Shown here: positions 1 through 6,230 of the stretch, one piece after another
Layout of the letters: each line of letters starts with the position of its first letter
Numbering within the stretch: the stretch's first letter is position 1
From: JACCYJ01 sp038198775
GTDB taxonomy: Bacteria > Actinomycetota > Actinomycetes > Propionibacteriales > Nocardioidaceae
NCBI GenBank assembly: GCA_038198775.1
Contig: JBBPZV010000026.1
Location: 1-8,363, forward strand
Direction: 5' to 3'
DNA: 8,363 nucleotides
Translations under genes and position numbers: made by a program
The notes under the pieces: model-generated
What the model saw: the letters and a program-made list of their open reading frames with translations, nothing else
The model's database searches: none
What the model was told of the DNA's origin: nothing

Positions 1-420
1 GATCCCTACTGCCCACGCGGCCGGGCCACCGTCGTCGCCGAGTCGGCCGCCGCCGGCTGGCCCGCCGCCGACGGCGGCACCATGGTCGTGATCGAGGGGC
101 CGCGCTTTTCCACCCGGGCGGAGTCGCACTCCTACGCCGCCGCTGGCTGGTCCCTGGTCAACATGACCGGCCACCCGGAGGCGGTGCTGGCCCGGGAGTT
201 GGCCCTTTGCTACAGCGCCGTGGCCCTGGTGACCGACCTCGACGCGGGCGTCGAGAGGGGTGCCACAGTCACCCAGGAAGAGGTCTTCCGGGTCTTCGCC
301 GCCAACACCGCACGGCTGCGGGAGCTTCTCGTCCGCGTGGTCGGCGCACTGCCGGTCCGCTCGGGTTGCCCATGCCCGCACGCGCTCGACGGCATAGAGA
401 CCGGGTTGGCGCTGCCGTGA
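1..420 (+). CDS. mtnP: S-methyl-5'-thioadenosine phosphorylase, C-terminal half (5' end outside window)
   Basis: This enzyme cleaves 5'-methylthioadenosine with phosphate to adenine and 5-methylthioribose-1-phosphate, feeding methionine and purine salvage in the cytosol. The frame is open from base 1 and gives 139 residues of a family that is usually about 260-290 long, so roughly the C-terminal half is present. Visible family motifs are IEGPRFSTRAES (fragment residues 31-42, phosphate/ribose site), NMTGHPEAVLARE (54-66, base and methylthio pocket) and TDLD (78-81). The paired aspartates of TDLD match the 6-aminopurine-specific enzymes rather than the Asn of 6-oxopurine phosphorylases. The tail CPCPHALDGIETGL is typical of bacterial MTAP. 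The internal ATG at 82 is only a methionine within the protein. The stop overlaps the GTG of the next gene, which suggests translational coupling. A purine nucleoside phosphorylase annotation is a less likely alternative. Confidence 0.9.
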   Translation, partial: DPYCPRGRATVVAESAAAGWPAADGGTMVVIEGPRFSTRAESHSYAAAGWSLVNMTGHPEAVLARELALCYSAVALVTDLDAGVERGATVTQEEVFRVFAANTARLRELLVRVVGALPVRSGCPCPHALDGIETGLALP

Positions 421-1082
421 GAGTGCCCGGAAGCCTCCGAGAACTGCGCCGCGCGGTCGGCTGGCACCGCCGGCTGCTGGCGGCCGGGCTGGCGGCCGCG
501 TCCGTCGCGCTGGCGATCAGTGCCCTCTCGCCGGCACCGCCGATCACCGTAGAAGTGATCACGGCGGCCCGGGACCTCCCTGCCGGCGTCGTTCTCTCCG
601 GAGCGGACCTGGCGGTCGCGCGGCTGCCGTCGGCGGTCGTCCCCACTGGGACGTTGCGTCCAGGAGCAGCCGTGGCTGGCCGGGTGCTCGCCAACGCGAT
701 CCGCCGCGGTGAGCCACTCACCGACGTACGCCTGGTCGGTCGAGCGCTGCTGGCCGCCCTGGGGAGCGGCGGGGAGGTCGCCGCCCCGGTGCGCGTCGCG
801 GACGCGGCCTCGGTGACCCTGCTGCGACCGGGTGACCTGGTCGACGTGTTGGCGGCGGGGGTTCCTGGGGGGCTGACGCCGGACGGAGTGTCGGCACCAT
901 CGGCGGCCGCGGCGGCGACGGTGGCCACGGGGGTGACAGTGCTCACCGTGCCCTCGGCAGGACCGGACGGGGTAGGCGGTGAGGGCGCCCTCGTACTGCT
1001 CGCGGTGCGGCCCGAGACGGCAACCGCGCTGGCACGGGCAGCGGCAACCAGCCGGCTGTCCTACACCCTGCGGGCACGCTGA
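417..1082 (+). CDS. SAF-domain membrane-anchored protein (CpaB/RcpC-like)
   Basis: 221 residues starting at the GTG that overlaps the upstream TGA (GTGA). The same frame is open further upstream inside mtnP, but those starts would read antisense-like, Arg-rich sequence. A basic N-terminus (RELRRAVGWHRR) is followed by one hydrophobic segment at residues 20-37, so the protein is probably anchored in the membrane with the rest outside. Residues about 43-107 form a SAF domain with the pattern ITVEVITAARDLPAGVVL, then RRGEPLTDVRLV. Residues about 125-150 (VRVADAASVTLLRPGDLVDV) match the part following SAF in Flp-pilus assembly proteins CpaB/RcpC. In actinobacteria such short SAF proteins often stand away from pilus genes, and no tad/flp gene is visible here. 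The exact role is therefore unknown; a cell-envelope or polysaccharide-binding role is inference. The C-terminal part is rich in Ala, Val and Gly and shows no catalytic motif. Confidence 0.82.
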   Translation: MRVPGSLRELRRAVGWHRRLLAAGLAAASVALAISALSPAPPITVEVITAARDLPAGVVLSGADLAVARLPSAVVPTGTLRPGAAVAGRVLANAIRRGEPLTDVRLVGRALLAALGSGGEVAAPVRVADAASVTLLRPGDLVDVLAAGVPGGLTPDGVSAPSAAAAATVATGVTVLTVPSAGPDGVGGEGALVLLAVRPETATALARAAATSRLSYTLRAR

Positions 1083-1164
1083 TCTGCCGAGGCGGGCGTA
1101 GCGACGCGGGCGCCAATGGCTACCGGTCGCCGTCAGGCGTTGGTGGAGCCGGCTCGGCCCGACG

Positions 1165-1189
1165 GACTGTTCGGATGCTTCCCGGGTAG
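1165..1189 (+). promoter_or_regulatory. Possible stress-sigma (SigB-type) promoter of the manganese catalase
   Basis: GACT at 1165-1168, a 15-nt spacer and GGGTAG at 1184-1189 fit the streptomycete SigB pattern GNNT-N14-16-GGGTAY except for the last base. It lies about 50 nt before the catalase GTG. Known actinobacterial catalase regulation by stress sigma factors makes this plausible. Such GC-rich motifs also arise by chance, so this is a tentative call. Confidence 0.35.
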
Positions 1190-1239
1190 GAGCGGGGACT
1201 CCAGGGCGCGTCCGCGCCCGATGGCCGCGAGGGGAAACC

Positions 1240-2043
1240 GTGTTCCTGCATAACAAGAAGATGATGTACACCGTCAGGGTCGACCAGCCGAACCCGCAGT
1301 TCGGGAAGCTGCTGCTCGAGCAGTTCGGTGGGCCGAACGGTGAACTGGCGGCGGCGATGCGCTACTTCACGCAGGGTTGGAACGAGCCGGACGGCGCCCG
1401 CCGCAGCTTGCTCCTCGACATTGCCACGGAGGAACTGTCCCACCTGGAGATGGTGGCGCAGACACTCGTCTTGCTGCTCAAGGGCTCTCCATCGGAGCTG
1501 GTCGACCAGGTCGAGGGCAACTACCTCGGCGACCTCCTCGACGGCGGTGCCGACAAGTACATGAGCCTCGCGCTGAACAGCGGGCCGAACATGCTGGGCG
1601 GCGGCGGCCCGCGACTGACCGACTCCATGGGCGCGCCGTGGACGGCGGCCTACATCGACACCATCGGTCAGCCGGTCGCGGATCTGCACTCCGACATCGC
1701 CGCCGAGGCACGGGCGAAGATCGTGTACGAGCGGCTCATCAAGTGCTGCGACGATCCCGGCGTCCAAGGCACTCTGAACTTCCTGATGACCCGCGAGATC
1801 ACTCACCAGAAGCTGTTCGAGGCGGCGCTCGCGGCGATCACCGACAACTTCCCGCCGGGGACCCTGGCGGGCGACCTGAAGCTGGCCCACGTCTACGTTC
1901 AGGACTCGGACGGCTTCGGCGAGGGCGAGAAGGTGCAGGCCAAGACCGCCGAGGGCTTCCAGCTGGGAGAGGCGAACAGCGACTTCGGCTTCGAGTTCGA
2001 CACCGATCCGGTCGGCCACGCCGCCGAGCAGCCGGTGCAATAA
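1240..2043 (+). CDS. Manganese (non-haem) catalase
   Basis: The enzyme disproportionates hydrogen peroxide to water and oxygen using a dimanganese centre in a ferritin-like four-helix bundle, probably as a cytosolic hexamer. The 267 residues are full length for a short-tailed member of the family. The N-terminus MFLHNKKMMYTVRVDQPNP is characteristic. Metal ligands can be placed as E35, E65 and H68 (ATEELSHLEM), E156 (DIAAEARAK) and H189 (TREITHQK), with E186 as the second-shell acid; they line up with E35, E66, H69, E148 and H181 of the Lactobacillus plantarum enzyme. The GTG start is chosen from that N-terminus and from GAGGGGA at 1229-1235, five bases upstream. The gene appears monocistronic, with a possible stress promoter upstream and a hairpin just after the stop. 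The Gly/Glu-rich C-terminal 40 residues are variable in the family. Confidence 0.96.
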   Translation: MFLHNKKMMYTVRVDQPNPQFGKLLLEQFGGPNGELAAAMRYFTQGWNEPDGARRSLLLDIATEELSHLEMVAQTLVLLLKGSPSELVDQVEGNYLGDLLDGGADKYMSLALNSGPNMLGGGGPRLTDSMGAPWTAAYIDTIGQPVADLHSDIAAEARAKIVYERLIKCCDDPGVQGTLNFLMTREITHQKLFEAALAAITDNFPPGTLAGDLKLAHVYVQDSDGFGEGEKVQAKTAEGFQLGEANSDFGFEFDTDPVGHAAEQPVQ

Positions 2044-2126
2044 CGGGTCACCCACGACGCGGCGCCGGGGCCGGTCAGCCGGTCCCGGTCGCTTCGTGGC
2101 GGATGACGAGCCGTCGGGTTGACCCG
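2044..2126. terminator. GC-rich hairpin between convergent catalase and pmbA, inside a wider inverted repeat
   Basis: CCGGGGCCGG (2065-2074) pairs with CCGGTCCCGG (2079-2088) around a TCAG loop. In the plus-strand RNA this is a 10-bp stem with one G-U wobble. An outer perfect pair, CGGGTCA (2044-2050) and TGACCCG (2120-2126), encloses it. There is no T-tract, which is common for actinobacterial terminators. The position between two tail-to-tail genes suggests it stops transcription from the catalase and perhaps also from pmbA. Confidence 0.6.
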
Positions 2127-2132
2127 CGTCGG

Positions 2133-3491
2133 TCAGCTGCCGGCGACGGTCATCCCGGTCACCAGCATGGTGGCGCCGGCCGTTGCCCCGCCGAAGGGGA
2201 AGAACCGCCGGTCGTCGCCGAGGGCGGCGACCGAGCGCAGCATGTCCAGCAGCAGCGAGGAGACGGTGATCTCGCGAACCGGCTCGGCCAGCTCCCCGTT
2301 CCGTATCCACAGCCCGGTGACACCGATGCTGAACTCGCCGGAGACCGGGTTGACGCCGGAGTGCACGCCGGTGGCGTCCTGGACGTAGAGCCCGGTGCCA
2401 GCCGCGGCCAGCACCTCGGTGACCGCGCGCGTCGCGCCGGCGAAGTAAAGGTTGCTCGGGGACACGCCCGGCGCCGTCCGGTACCCCCCGCGAGCCGCGT
2501 TGCCGGTCGACCGGGCGCCGTCCCCCTGCCGGGCCGCCGTCTTGGCGTTGTGCAAAAACGCAACCAGTACGCCGTCCGCGACCAGATCGGTCCGCTGGGT
2601 CGGCACGCCCTCATCGTCGATGGGGGCCGCCGCCGGCCCCTCGAGGAGCCGGCCGTCGTCCACGATCGACAGGCCCTCATCGGCCACCAGCTGGCCCATC
2701 GAATCGGCCAGCAACGACCGCCCCTTCTGCACCGCCTCGGCGCTGAAGGCGGCACTGAGCGCGCCGAGGAACTGCGCGGTCACCAGCGGGTCGAAGACGA
2801 CGGGGACCTGCCCGGTCGCCGCCCGGCGGGCCCCGAGCAGCCGGGTCGCCCGCTCCGCGCCCTCCCCCGCCGCGGCGGCGAGGTCGAGCTCGTCCACCGA
2901 GCGGCCCTGGGTCAGCCCGAACCCGGTCTGGGTCTCCTCGCCGTCGCGGGCGAGCGAGGACACGTAGGCGTAGACGTCGCTGCCGGCGTACGCCGCCGAC
3001 ATCCCGGTCGTCGAGGCCACCGCCACCACCGACCTGGCGTCACCGTAGGTGGCCGACGCAACCCCGGTCACCCGACGGTCGGCGGCCCGGGTCAGCCGCT
3101 CGAGCTCCAGCGCCAGCTCCACCTTGCGGTTGGCCGGCACCGCCTCGACCCCCGGTACGTCGATGCCCGGCAACGGCTCCACCGGCAGTGGTGACGGCAA
3201 GACGTTGCCGGTGTCGGGCGACCCGAAGGCGGCGTTGGACCGGGCTTCGGCCAACGCGTAGGAGACACCCGCCGCCGACACGTCGGCGGTCGAGGCGAAA
3301 CCGAGCCGACCGGCCACGATCACGCGTACGCCGACCCCCCGGGTCTCCGCCGACGACAGGGTCTCCACCTCGCCCTCGAAGACGTCCACCGACGTCTGCA
3401 CCGCGTGGGTGGCGAAGGCCTCCACCTCCTCGTCGCCCTGCGCTCCGTCCAGCACCCGGGTGACGAGCGTCAGCAACTCCTCGGGGTTCAC
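2133..3491 (-). CDS. pmbA: TldE/PmbA-family metalloprotease partner subunit
   Basis: 452 residues, the usual size of PmbA/TldE. With TldD it forms a heterodimeric zinc protease that degrades flexible or unfolded peptides, matures microcin-type peptides in enterobacteria and degrades the CcdA antitoxin. As expected for this subunit there is no HExxxH motif; the catalytic zinc belongs to TldD. Family features include the N-terminal VETLSSAETRGVGVRVIV repeat-fold segment, the central VVFDPLVTAQFLGALSAAFS and a C-terminal GGYRTAPGVSPSNLYFAGA. The GTG start at 3491 overlaps the tldD stop (GTGA) and has GGGGGGA a few bases upstream. The frame remains open 29 codons further to 3578, but that extension lies inside tldD and is Arg-rich, unlike the family N-terminus. 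Translation is probably coupled to tldD. Confidence 0.92.
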   Translation of the reverse strand: MNPEELLTLVTRVLDGAQGDEEVEAFATHAVQTSVDVFEGEVETLSSAETRGVGVRVIVAGRLGFASTADVSAAGVSYALAEARSNAAFGSPDTGNVLPSPLPVEPLPGIDVPGVEAVPANRKVELALELERLTRAADRRVTGVASATYGDARSVVAVASTTGMSAAYAGSDVYAYVSSLARDGEETQTGFGLTQGRSVDELDLAAAAGEGAERATRLLGARRAATGQVPVVFDPLVTAQFLGALSAAFSAEAVQKGRSLLADSMGQLVADEGLSIVDDGRLLEGPAAAPIDDEGVPTQRTDLVADGVLVAFLHNAKTAARQGDGARSTGNAARGGYRTAPGVSPSNLYFAGATRAVTEVLAAAGTGLYVQDATGVHSGVNPVSGEFSIGVTGLWIRNGELAEPVREITVSSLLLDMLRSVAALGDDRRFFPFGGATAGATMLVTGMTVAGS

Positions 3492-4873
3492 GCGCCGGTC
3501 CCCCCGACGGTCAGCCGGGCGATCCGCAAGGTGGGCGTACCGAAGGCCACCGGCACCCACTGGCCGCCCTTGCCGCACATCCCCTGCTTGAGGTCGAAGT
3601 CTCGGCCGACCGCGTCAACGAGCGCCAGCGTCTTGGGACCGTTTCCAATCAGGTTGGCGCCCCGCACCCGGCGGGTCAGCTCGCCGTTCTCGATCAGATA
3701 GGCCTCGGTGACACCGAAGACGAAGTCGCCGGTCGCCGGGTTGACCTCGCCGCCGCCCAGCCCCTCGGCGTACAGGCCGTGCTGCACATCGGCGATGATC
3801 GCCTGCGGGTCGGAGGTGCCGGGCAGCACCAGCGAGTTGGTCATCCGCGGCAGCGGCACGTGCGCGTAGGACTGCCGGCGCGCGTTGCCGGTCGAGGCCG
3901 TGGACAGCTTGGCGGCGGAGATCCGGTCGCTCATCACGCCGGCCTGGACGCCGCCCTCGAAGAGCACCGTGCGCTGCGCCGGCGTGCCCTCGTCGTCGTA
4001 CCCGAGTGATCCCCAGGCGTTGGCCAGGGTCGCGTCGTCGACCCCGGAGAACAGCTCGCTGCCGATCCGCTGACCCCGGGTCCCGGCGTACACGGTGGTG
4101 TCCTTGGCGATCGCGTCGGCCTCCAGCCCGTGCCCACAGGCCTCGTGGAAGAGCACGCCGCCGCCGCCGGCGTTGAGGACGACGGTCATCTCGCCCGCCG
4201 GCGAGGGGTCGCTGTCCAGCAGCCGGAGCGCCGACTGCGCCGCCTTCTCCCCGATCGACTCCGGAGCGATCTCCTCGAAGAGCTCGAGTCCGGCCGTCGC
4301 GCCGGGACCCTCGAAGCCCGTCTGCACCAGCCCGTCCCGCGCCGCCACCACCTGAGCCATCAGCCGGACCCGCGTCCGGGTGGTGTCGGAGAGGTGGCCG
4401 AGGGAGTTGGCCAGGAAGATCCGCTGGTGCACGTCGGCGTAGGAGGCGGTGACCTGACGCACCTCGCCGCCCTGAGCCCAGGCCGTCTCGTCAACCCGCC
4501 GGGTGAGCGCCACCTTGGCCGCCTTGTCGGCGTCACCGGGTGAGAGCCGAACGGCGTGGTGGACCGGGGGGGCGGCCTCGGTGAGGTCGGCGACCGTCGC
4601 GACCTGGGCTCCGGCGAGGGCCGCGGCCGCCGCTCGCGCCGCCGACAGCAGCGAGTCCCGGGTCAGCACGTTGGTATAGGCGTACGCCGCCTGCGGACCC
4701 TTGACCACCCGTACGCCGGCTCCCACGTCCCGGCCGCTGCTCAACCGCTCCACCCGGTGGTCCTCGATCGCGATAGAGGTGGAGTCGCGGCGCTCGGCGT
4801 ACACCTCCGACCAGTCGGCGCCGGTGGCCAGCGCAGCAGCCAGGACGTCCCGGGCGTCGGACTCGTCGAGCAC
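3488..4873 (-). CDS. tldD: TldD zinc metalloprotease
   Basis: 461 residues, full length. This is the catalytic subunit of the TldD-TldE protease. The zinc motif HEACGH lies at residues 243-248 (in GVLFHEACGHGLEADAI), where H243 and H248 are ligands and E244 is the general base. The third ligand of the family, the cysteine of GMCGKGGQ near the C-terminus, is present as C433. The N-terminal half is the TldD/PmbA-specific domain. An in-frame TAG lies four codons before the GTG at 4873, so no earlier start is possible. No Shine-Dalgarno sequence is visible, while TAGGCT sits six bases before the GTG, so a leaderless mRNA is likely. It is the first gene of a two-gene unit with pmbA and is divergent from mscL. 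Confidence 0.95.
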   Translation of the reverse strand: MLDESDARDVLAAALATGADWSEVYAERRDSTSIAIEDHRVERLSSGRDVGAGVRVVKGPQAAYAYTNVLTRDSLLSAARAAAAALAGAQVATVADLTEAAPPVHHAVRLSPGDADKAAKVALTRRVDETAWAQGGEVRQVTASYADVHQRIFLANSLGHLSDTTRTRVRLMAQVVAARDGLVQTGFEGPGATAGLELFEEIAPESIGEKAAQSALRLLDSDPSPAGEMTVVLNAGGGGVLFHEACGHGLEADAIAKDTTVYAGTRGQRIGSELFSGVDDATLANAWGSLGYDDEGTPAQRTVLFEGGVQAGVMSDRISAAKLSTASTGNARRQSYAHVPLPRMTNSLVLPGTSDPQAIIADVQHGLYAEGLGGGEVNPATGDFVFGVTEAYLIENGELTRRVRGANLIGNGPKTLALVDAVGRDFDLKQGMCGKGGQWVPVAFGTPTLRIARLTVGGTGA

Positions 4874-4879
4874 CGCACC

Positions 4880-4885
4880 AGCCTA
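4880..4885 (-). promoter_or_regulatory. -10 element (TAGGCT) for a leaderless tldD transcript
   Basis: On the minus strand TAGGCT (TAnnnT) ends six bases before the GTG of tldD, the spacing at which transcription would begin at the start codon. No -35 box close to TTGACA is visible at 17-18 bases, and no ribosome-binding site lies between. This is inferred from spacing and from the matching layout of the neighbouring genes. Confidence 0.5.
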
Positions 4886-4899
4886 GGGCGGCCCGTCGC

Positions 4900-4905
4900 T
4901 ACCCT
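4900..4905 (+). promoter_or_regulatory. -10 element (TACCCT) for a leaderless mscL transcript
   Basis: TACCCT (TAnnnT) ends seven bases before the mscL GTG at 4913, with no Shine-Dalgarno sequence between. Together with the TAGGCT on the other strand it makes a compact back-to-back promoter within the 39-bp spacer. The -35 region is poor. Confidence 0.45.
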
Positions 4906-4912
4906 CCTCGTC

Positions 4913-5323
4913 GTGTCCGGCTTCAAGGCGTTCGTGCTCCGCGGGAACGTCGTCGACCTGGCGGTCGGCGTGGTGATCGGAGCGGCTTTCACCGCCGTAG
5001 TCACGAGCGTCGTGAACGAGCTCATCAACCCGCTGATCGGCCTGTTCGGCAGCGGCAACTTCAGCAAGTTCGGCTATCACGTCGGGGCGTCGGGACAGCA
5101 CGTCTTCGGCTACGGCAAGGTGCTCAGTGCGCTGATCAGCTTCCTGCTGACGGCTGCCGTGCTCTACTTCCTCGTCGTCCGCCCGGTCAACGCGCTGCTC
5201 GACCGCTACCGGACCGAGCCCGAGGTCGAGTCACCCACCAAGGAGTGCCCCGATTGCCTGAGCGCGATCCCGCGCGGGGCCCGACGCTGTGCCTTCTGCA
5301 CGGCGGAAGTTCCGGTCGGCTGA
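4913..5323 (+). CDS. mscL: Large-conductance mechanosensitive channel MscL with C-terminal zinc ribbon
   Basis: A homopentameric inner-membrane pore that opens under membrane tension and releases osmolytes on hypo-osmotic shock. 136 residues. The N-terminus GFKAFVLRGNVVDLAVGVVIGAAF (shown here by its ends: GFKAF, then RGNVVDLAV and VIGAAF) is the family signature, covering the N-terminal amphipathic helix and TM1 (about residues 12-40). A periplasmic loop follows (about 45-68, YHVGASGQHVFGYGK), then TM2 (about 69-90). The cytoplasmic tail holds four cysteines, C112, C115, C126 and C129 (CPDC and CAFC), forming a zinc ribbon seen in many actinobacterial MscL proteins but not in the E. coli one. 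The frame is open upstream to 4556, but that part is antisense to tldD. GTG 4913 fits the family N-terminus. The stop lies 4 bp from the stop of the convergent small gene. Confidence 0.95.
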   Translation: MSGFKAFVLRGNVVDLAVGVVIGAAFTAVVTSVVNELINPLIGLFGSGNFSKFGYHVGASGQHVFGYGKVLSALISFLLTAAVLYFLVVRPVNALLDRYRTEPEVESPTKECPDCLSAIPRGARRCAFCTAEVPVG

Positions 5324-5327
5324 CGCG

Positions 5328-5447
5328 TCACCGATCGTGGTGGGGCGGCCGCTCGTCGAGGAGGCGGCGGTCGTCGACGTCGGGTCGCTCGCCCCAGCCG
5401 ACGTCGCTGTCGTCGGCCGCCTGCTCCGGAAGCGCCGGTTCGGTCAT
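5328..5447 (-). CDS. 39-residue acidic protein with DVGWGERPD core
   Basis: ATG at 5447 opens a 40-codon frame: an acidic N-terminal stretch (EQAADDSD), a central DVGWGERPD and a C-terminal LLDERPPHH. I recall small actinobacterial hypothetical proteins with the same order of acidic stretch, GWGE motif and RPPH tail, so it is probably a true gene rather than a chance frame; this recollection was not searched. No membrane segment, cysteine or catalytic motif is seen, and the protein is likely disordered. It starts 13 bases after the CBS-gene stop, without a clear ribosome-binding site, so it is probably co-transcribed and coupled with that gene. Function is unknown. Confidence 0.65.
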   Translation of the reverse strand: MTEPALPEQAADDSDVGWGERPDVDDRRLLDERPPHHDR

Positions 5448-5460
5448 CGGCGTACGGCGC

Positions 5461-5904
5461 TCAACCGAAGTCGCCCTGCTCGACGCGGGCCAGCCGCTGC
5501 TCGCTCGCAAGCTGATCCGGCGCGACCTCGGCGGAGCGAGCCAGGAGTACGCCGACCAGGTCGCGCTGGCTGAGCATCCCGAGCACCTCGCCGTCGACCA
5601 CCACGGGCAGGTGCCTGATCCAGCGGTCGGCCATCTGCCGGGCCGCAACGGCCACGTCCGTCTCGGGGCTGACGGTGATCAGGTCGGCCGTCATGACGGC
5701 GCTGACCGGGGTCGTCTCGGGGTCCATCCCGCGGGCGACCGCCTTCATCACGTCCCGTTCGGTCACGATGCCACGAAGCTCGTCGCCGCTCATGACGAGG
5801 AGGGAGCCGGTCTGGTGACCCCACATCAGGGACGCCGCCGAACGCAGGGCGTCCGAGGGTGAGTCGGTCACCGTGGCCCGGGTCATGATGTCGGAAACCC
5901 GCAC
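5461..5904 (-). CDS. Tandem CBS-domain protein
   Basis: 147 residues consisting almost only of two CBS motifs (a Bateman module). The first spans about residues 2-58 (VSDIMTRATVTDSPSDAL then GIVTERDVMKAV) and the second about 67-121 (VSAVMTADLITVSPETDVAV then HLPVVVDGEVLGMLSQRDL). The T/S-x-x-D ends of each motif (TERD 48-51, SQRD 112-115) are the usual adenosyl-ligand contacts. Such stand-alone proteins sense AMP, ATP or similar ligands, but the regulated partner is not evident. The GTG at 5904 is preferred over the frame-opening start at 5931 because AGGAGG lies five bases before it and because the protein then begins directly at the first CBS motif. It is the first gene of a short unit with the 39-residue protein. 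Confidence 0.9.
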   Translation of the reverse strand: MRVSDIMTRATVTDSPSDALRSAASLMWGHQTGSLLVMSGDELRGIVTERDVMKAVARGMDPETTPVSAVMTADLITVSPETDVAVAARQMADRWIRHLPVVVDGEVLGMLSQRDLVGVLLARSAEVAPDQLASEQRLARVEQGDFG

Positions 5905-5909
5905 CGGGC

Positions 5910-5915
5910 CCTCCT
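5910..5915 (-). promoter_or_regulatory. Ribosome-binding site deciding the CBS-protein start
   Basis: On the minus strand AGGAGG, within AAGGAGGG (5909-5916), lies five bases before the GTG at 5904. It falls inside the nine-codon extension that a start at 5931 would add, which argues against that longer start. Confidence 0.75.
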
Positions 5916-5933
5916 TGTCGCCGCGGACCACCT

Positions 5934-5939
5934 ACCCTA
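5934..5939 (-). promoter_or_regulatory. Possible -10 element (TAGGGT) of the CBS unit
   Basis: TAGGGT on the minus strand fits TAnnnT and would give a leader of about 20-25 bases that contains the AGGAGG site. TTGAAG (5962-5967) lies 22 bases upstream, too far for a normal -35 box, so the promoter is only partly supported. Confidence 0.4.
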
Positions 5940-6030
5940 GCCGGGACACCATGGCCAAGATCTTCAAAACACAGGCTGACACGGAACGGCCGCACTGATT
6001 GAACAGCCGATCGTGCGTCCTTGCTTGCCC

Positions 6031-6106
6031 GCCCTCGTAGCTCAGGGGATAGAGCAACGGTTTCCTAAACCGTGTGCCGCAGGTTCGAATCCTGCCGGGG
6101 GCACCA
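6031..6106 (+). tRNA. tRNA-Arg (anticodon CCU), CCA encoded
   Basis: A full cloverleaf can be folded. The acceptor GCCCTCG (6031-6037) pairs with CGGGGGC (6096-6102), with one G-U pair. The D stem is GCTC/GAGC. The anticodon stem ACGGT/ACCGT holds loop TTCCTAA, giving anticodon CCT, which reads AGG. A five-base variable loop follows, then the T arm GCAGG-TTCGAAT-CCTGC. The discriminator is A (6103) and CCA is encoded at 6104-6106. It is an isolated tRNA and sits at the boundary between conserved genes and the gene-poor region, as many integration-target tRNA genes do. Confidence 0.97.
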
Positions 6107-6141
6107 CTGTTTCTGCTGGTCAGCGGCTTGCAAGTTTGTAA

Positions 6142-6182
6142 TCAAGATCCCGATTCAAGATCACGTGCCCCCCGCGTGCCCC
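6142..6182. repeat. Two pairs of short direct repeats next to the tRNA 3' end
   Basis: TCAAGATC occurs at 6142-6149 and 6155-6162, 13 bases apart. CGTGCCCC occurs at 6164-6171 and 6175-6182, 11 bases apart. Both pairs are exact and lie 36-76 bases after the tRNA. Clusters of short repeats at about one helical turn resemble integrase-arm or excisionase sites beside an attachment core, but the repeats are short and that role is inference. Confidence 0.45.
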
Positions 6183-6230
6183 AAAGGAATCGAGCATTGC
6201 CCCATGCCGGGCCGATAGTGCCTTGGACGC

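Noticed and set aside
210..1271. 353-codon minus-strand open frame
   Set aside because: Antisense to mtnP and the SAF gene, Arg-rich, with no recognisable domain.
1120..2310. 396-codon minus-strand open frame
   Set aside because: Antisense to the manganese catalase, whose ligands and length are complete; a shadow of high third-position GC.
1377..3194. 605-codon plus-strand open frame
   Set aside because: It runs out of frame through the catalase and antisense to pmbA. Its composition is Arg/Pro/Gly-rich and it carries no family motifs, while both overlapped genes are unambiguous.
3492..3578. Longer N-terminus for pmbA starting at 3578
   Set aside because: The extension lies inside tldD, is Arg/Gly-rich and is unlike PmbA N-termini. 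The GTGA overlap at 3491 with an upstream GGGGGGA is a better start.
4556..4912. Upstream extension of mscL
   Set aside because: The frame is open only because it is antisense to tldD. MscL begins at the GFKAFVLRGNVVDLAV segment.
5905..5931. CBS-protein start at 5931
   Set aside because: The AGGAGG ribosome-binding site would be inside the coding sequence. GTG 5904 has correct spacing.
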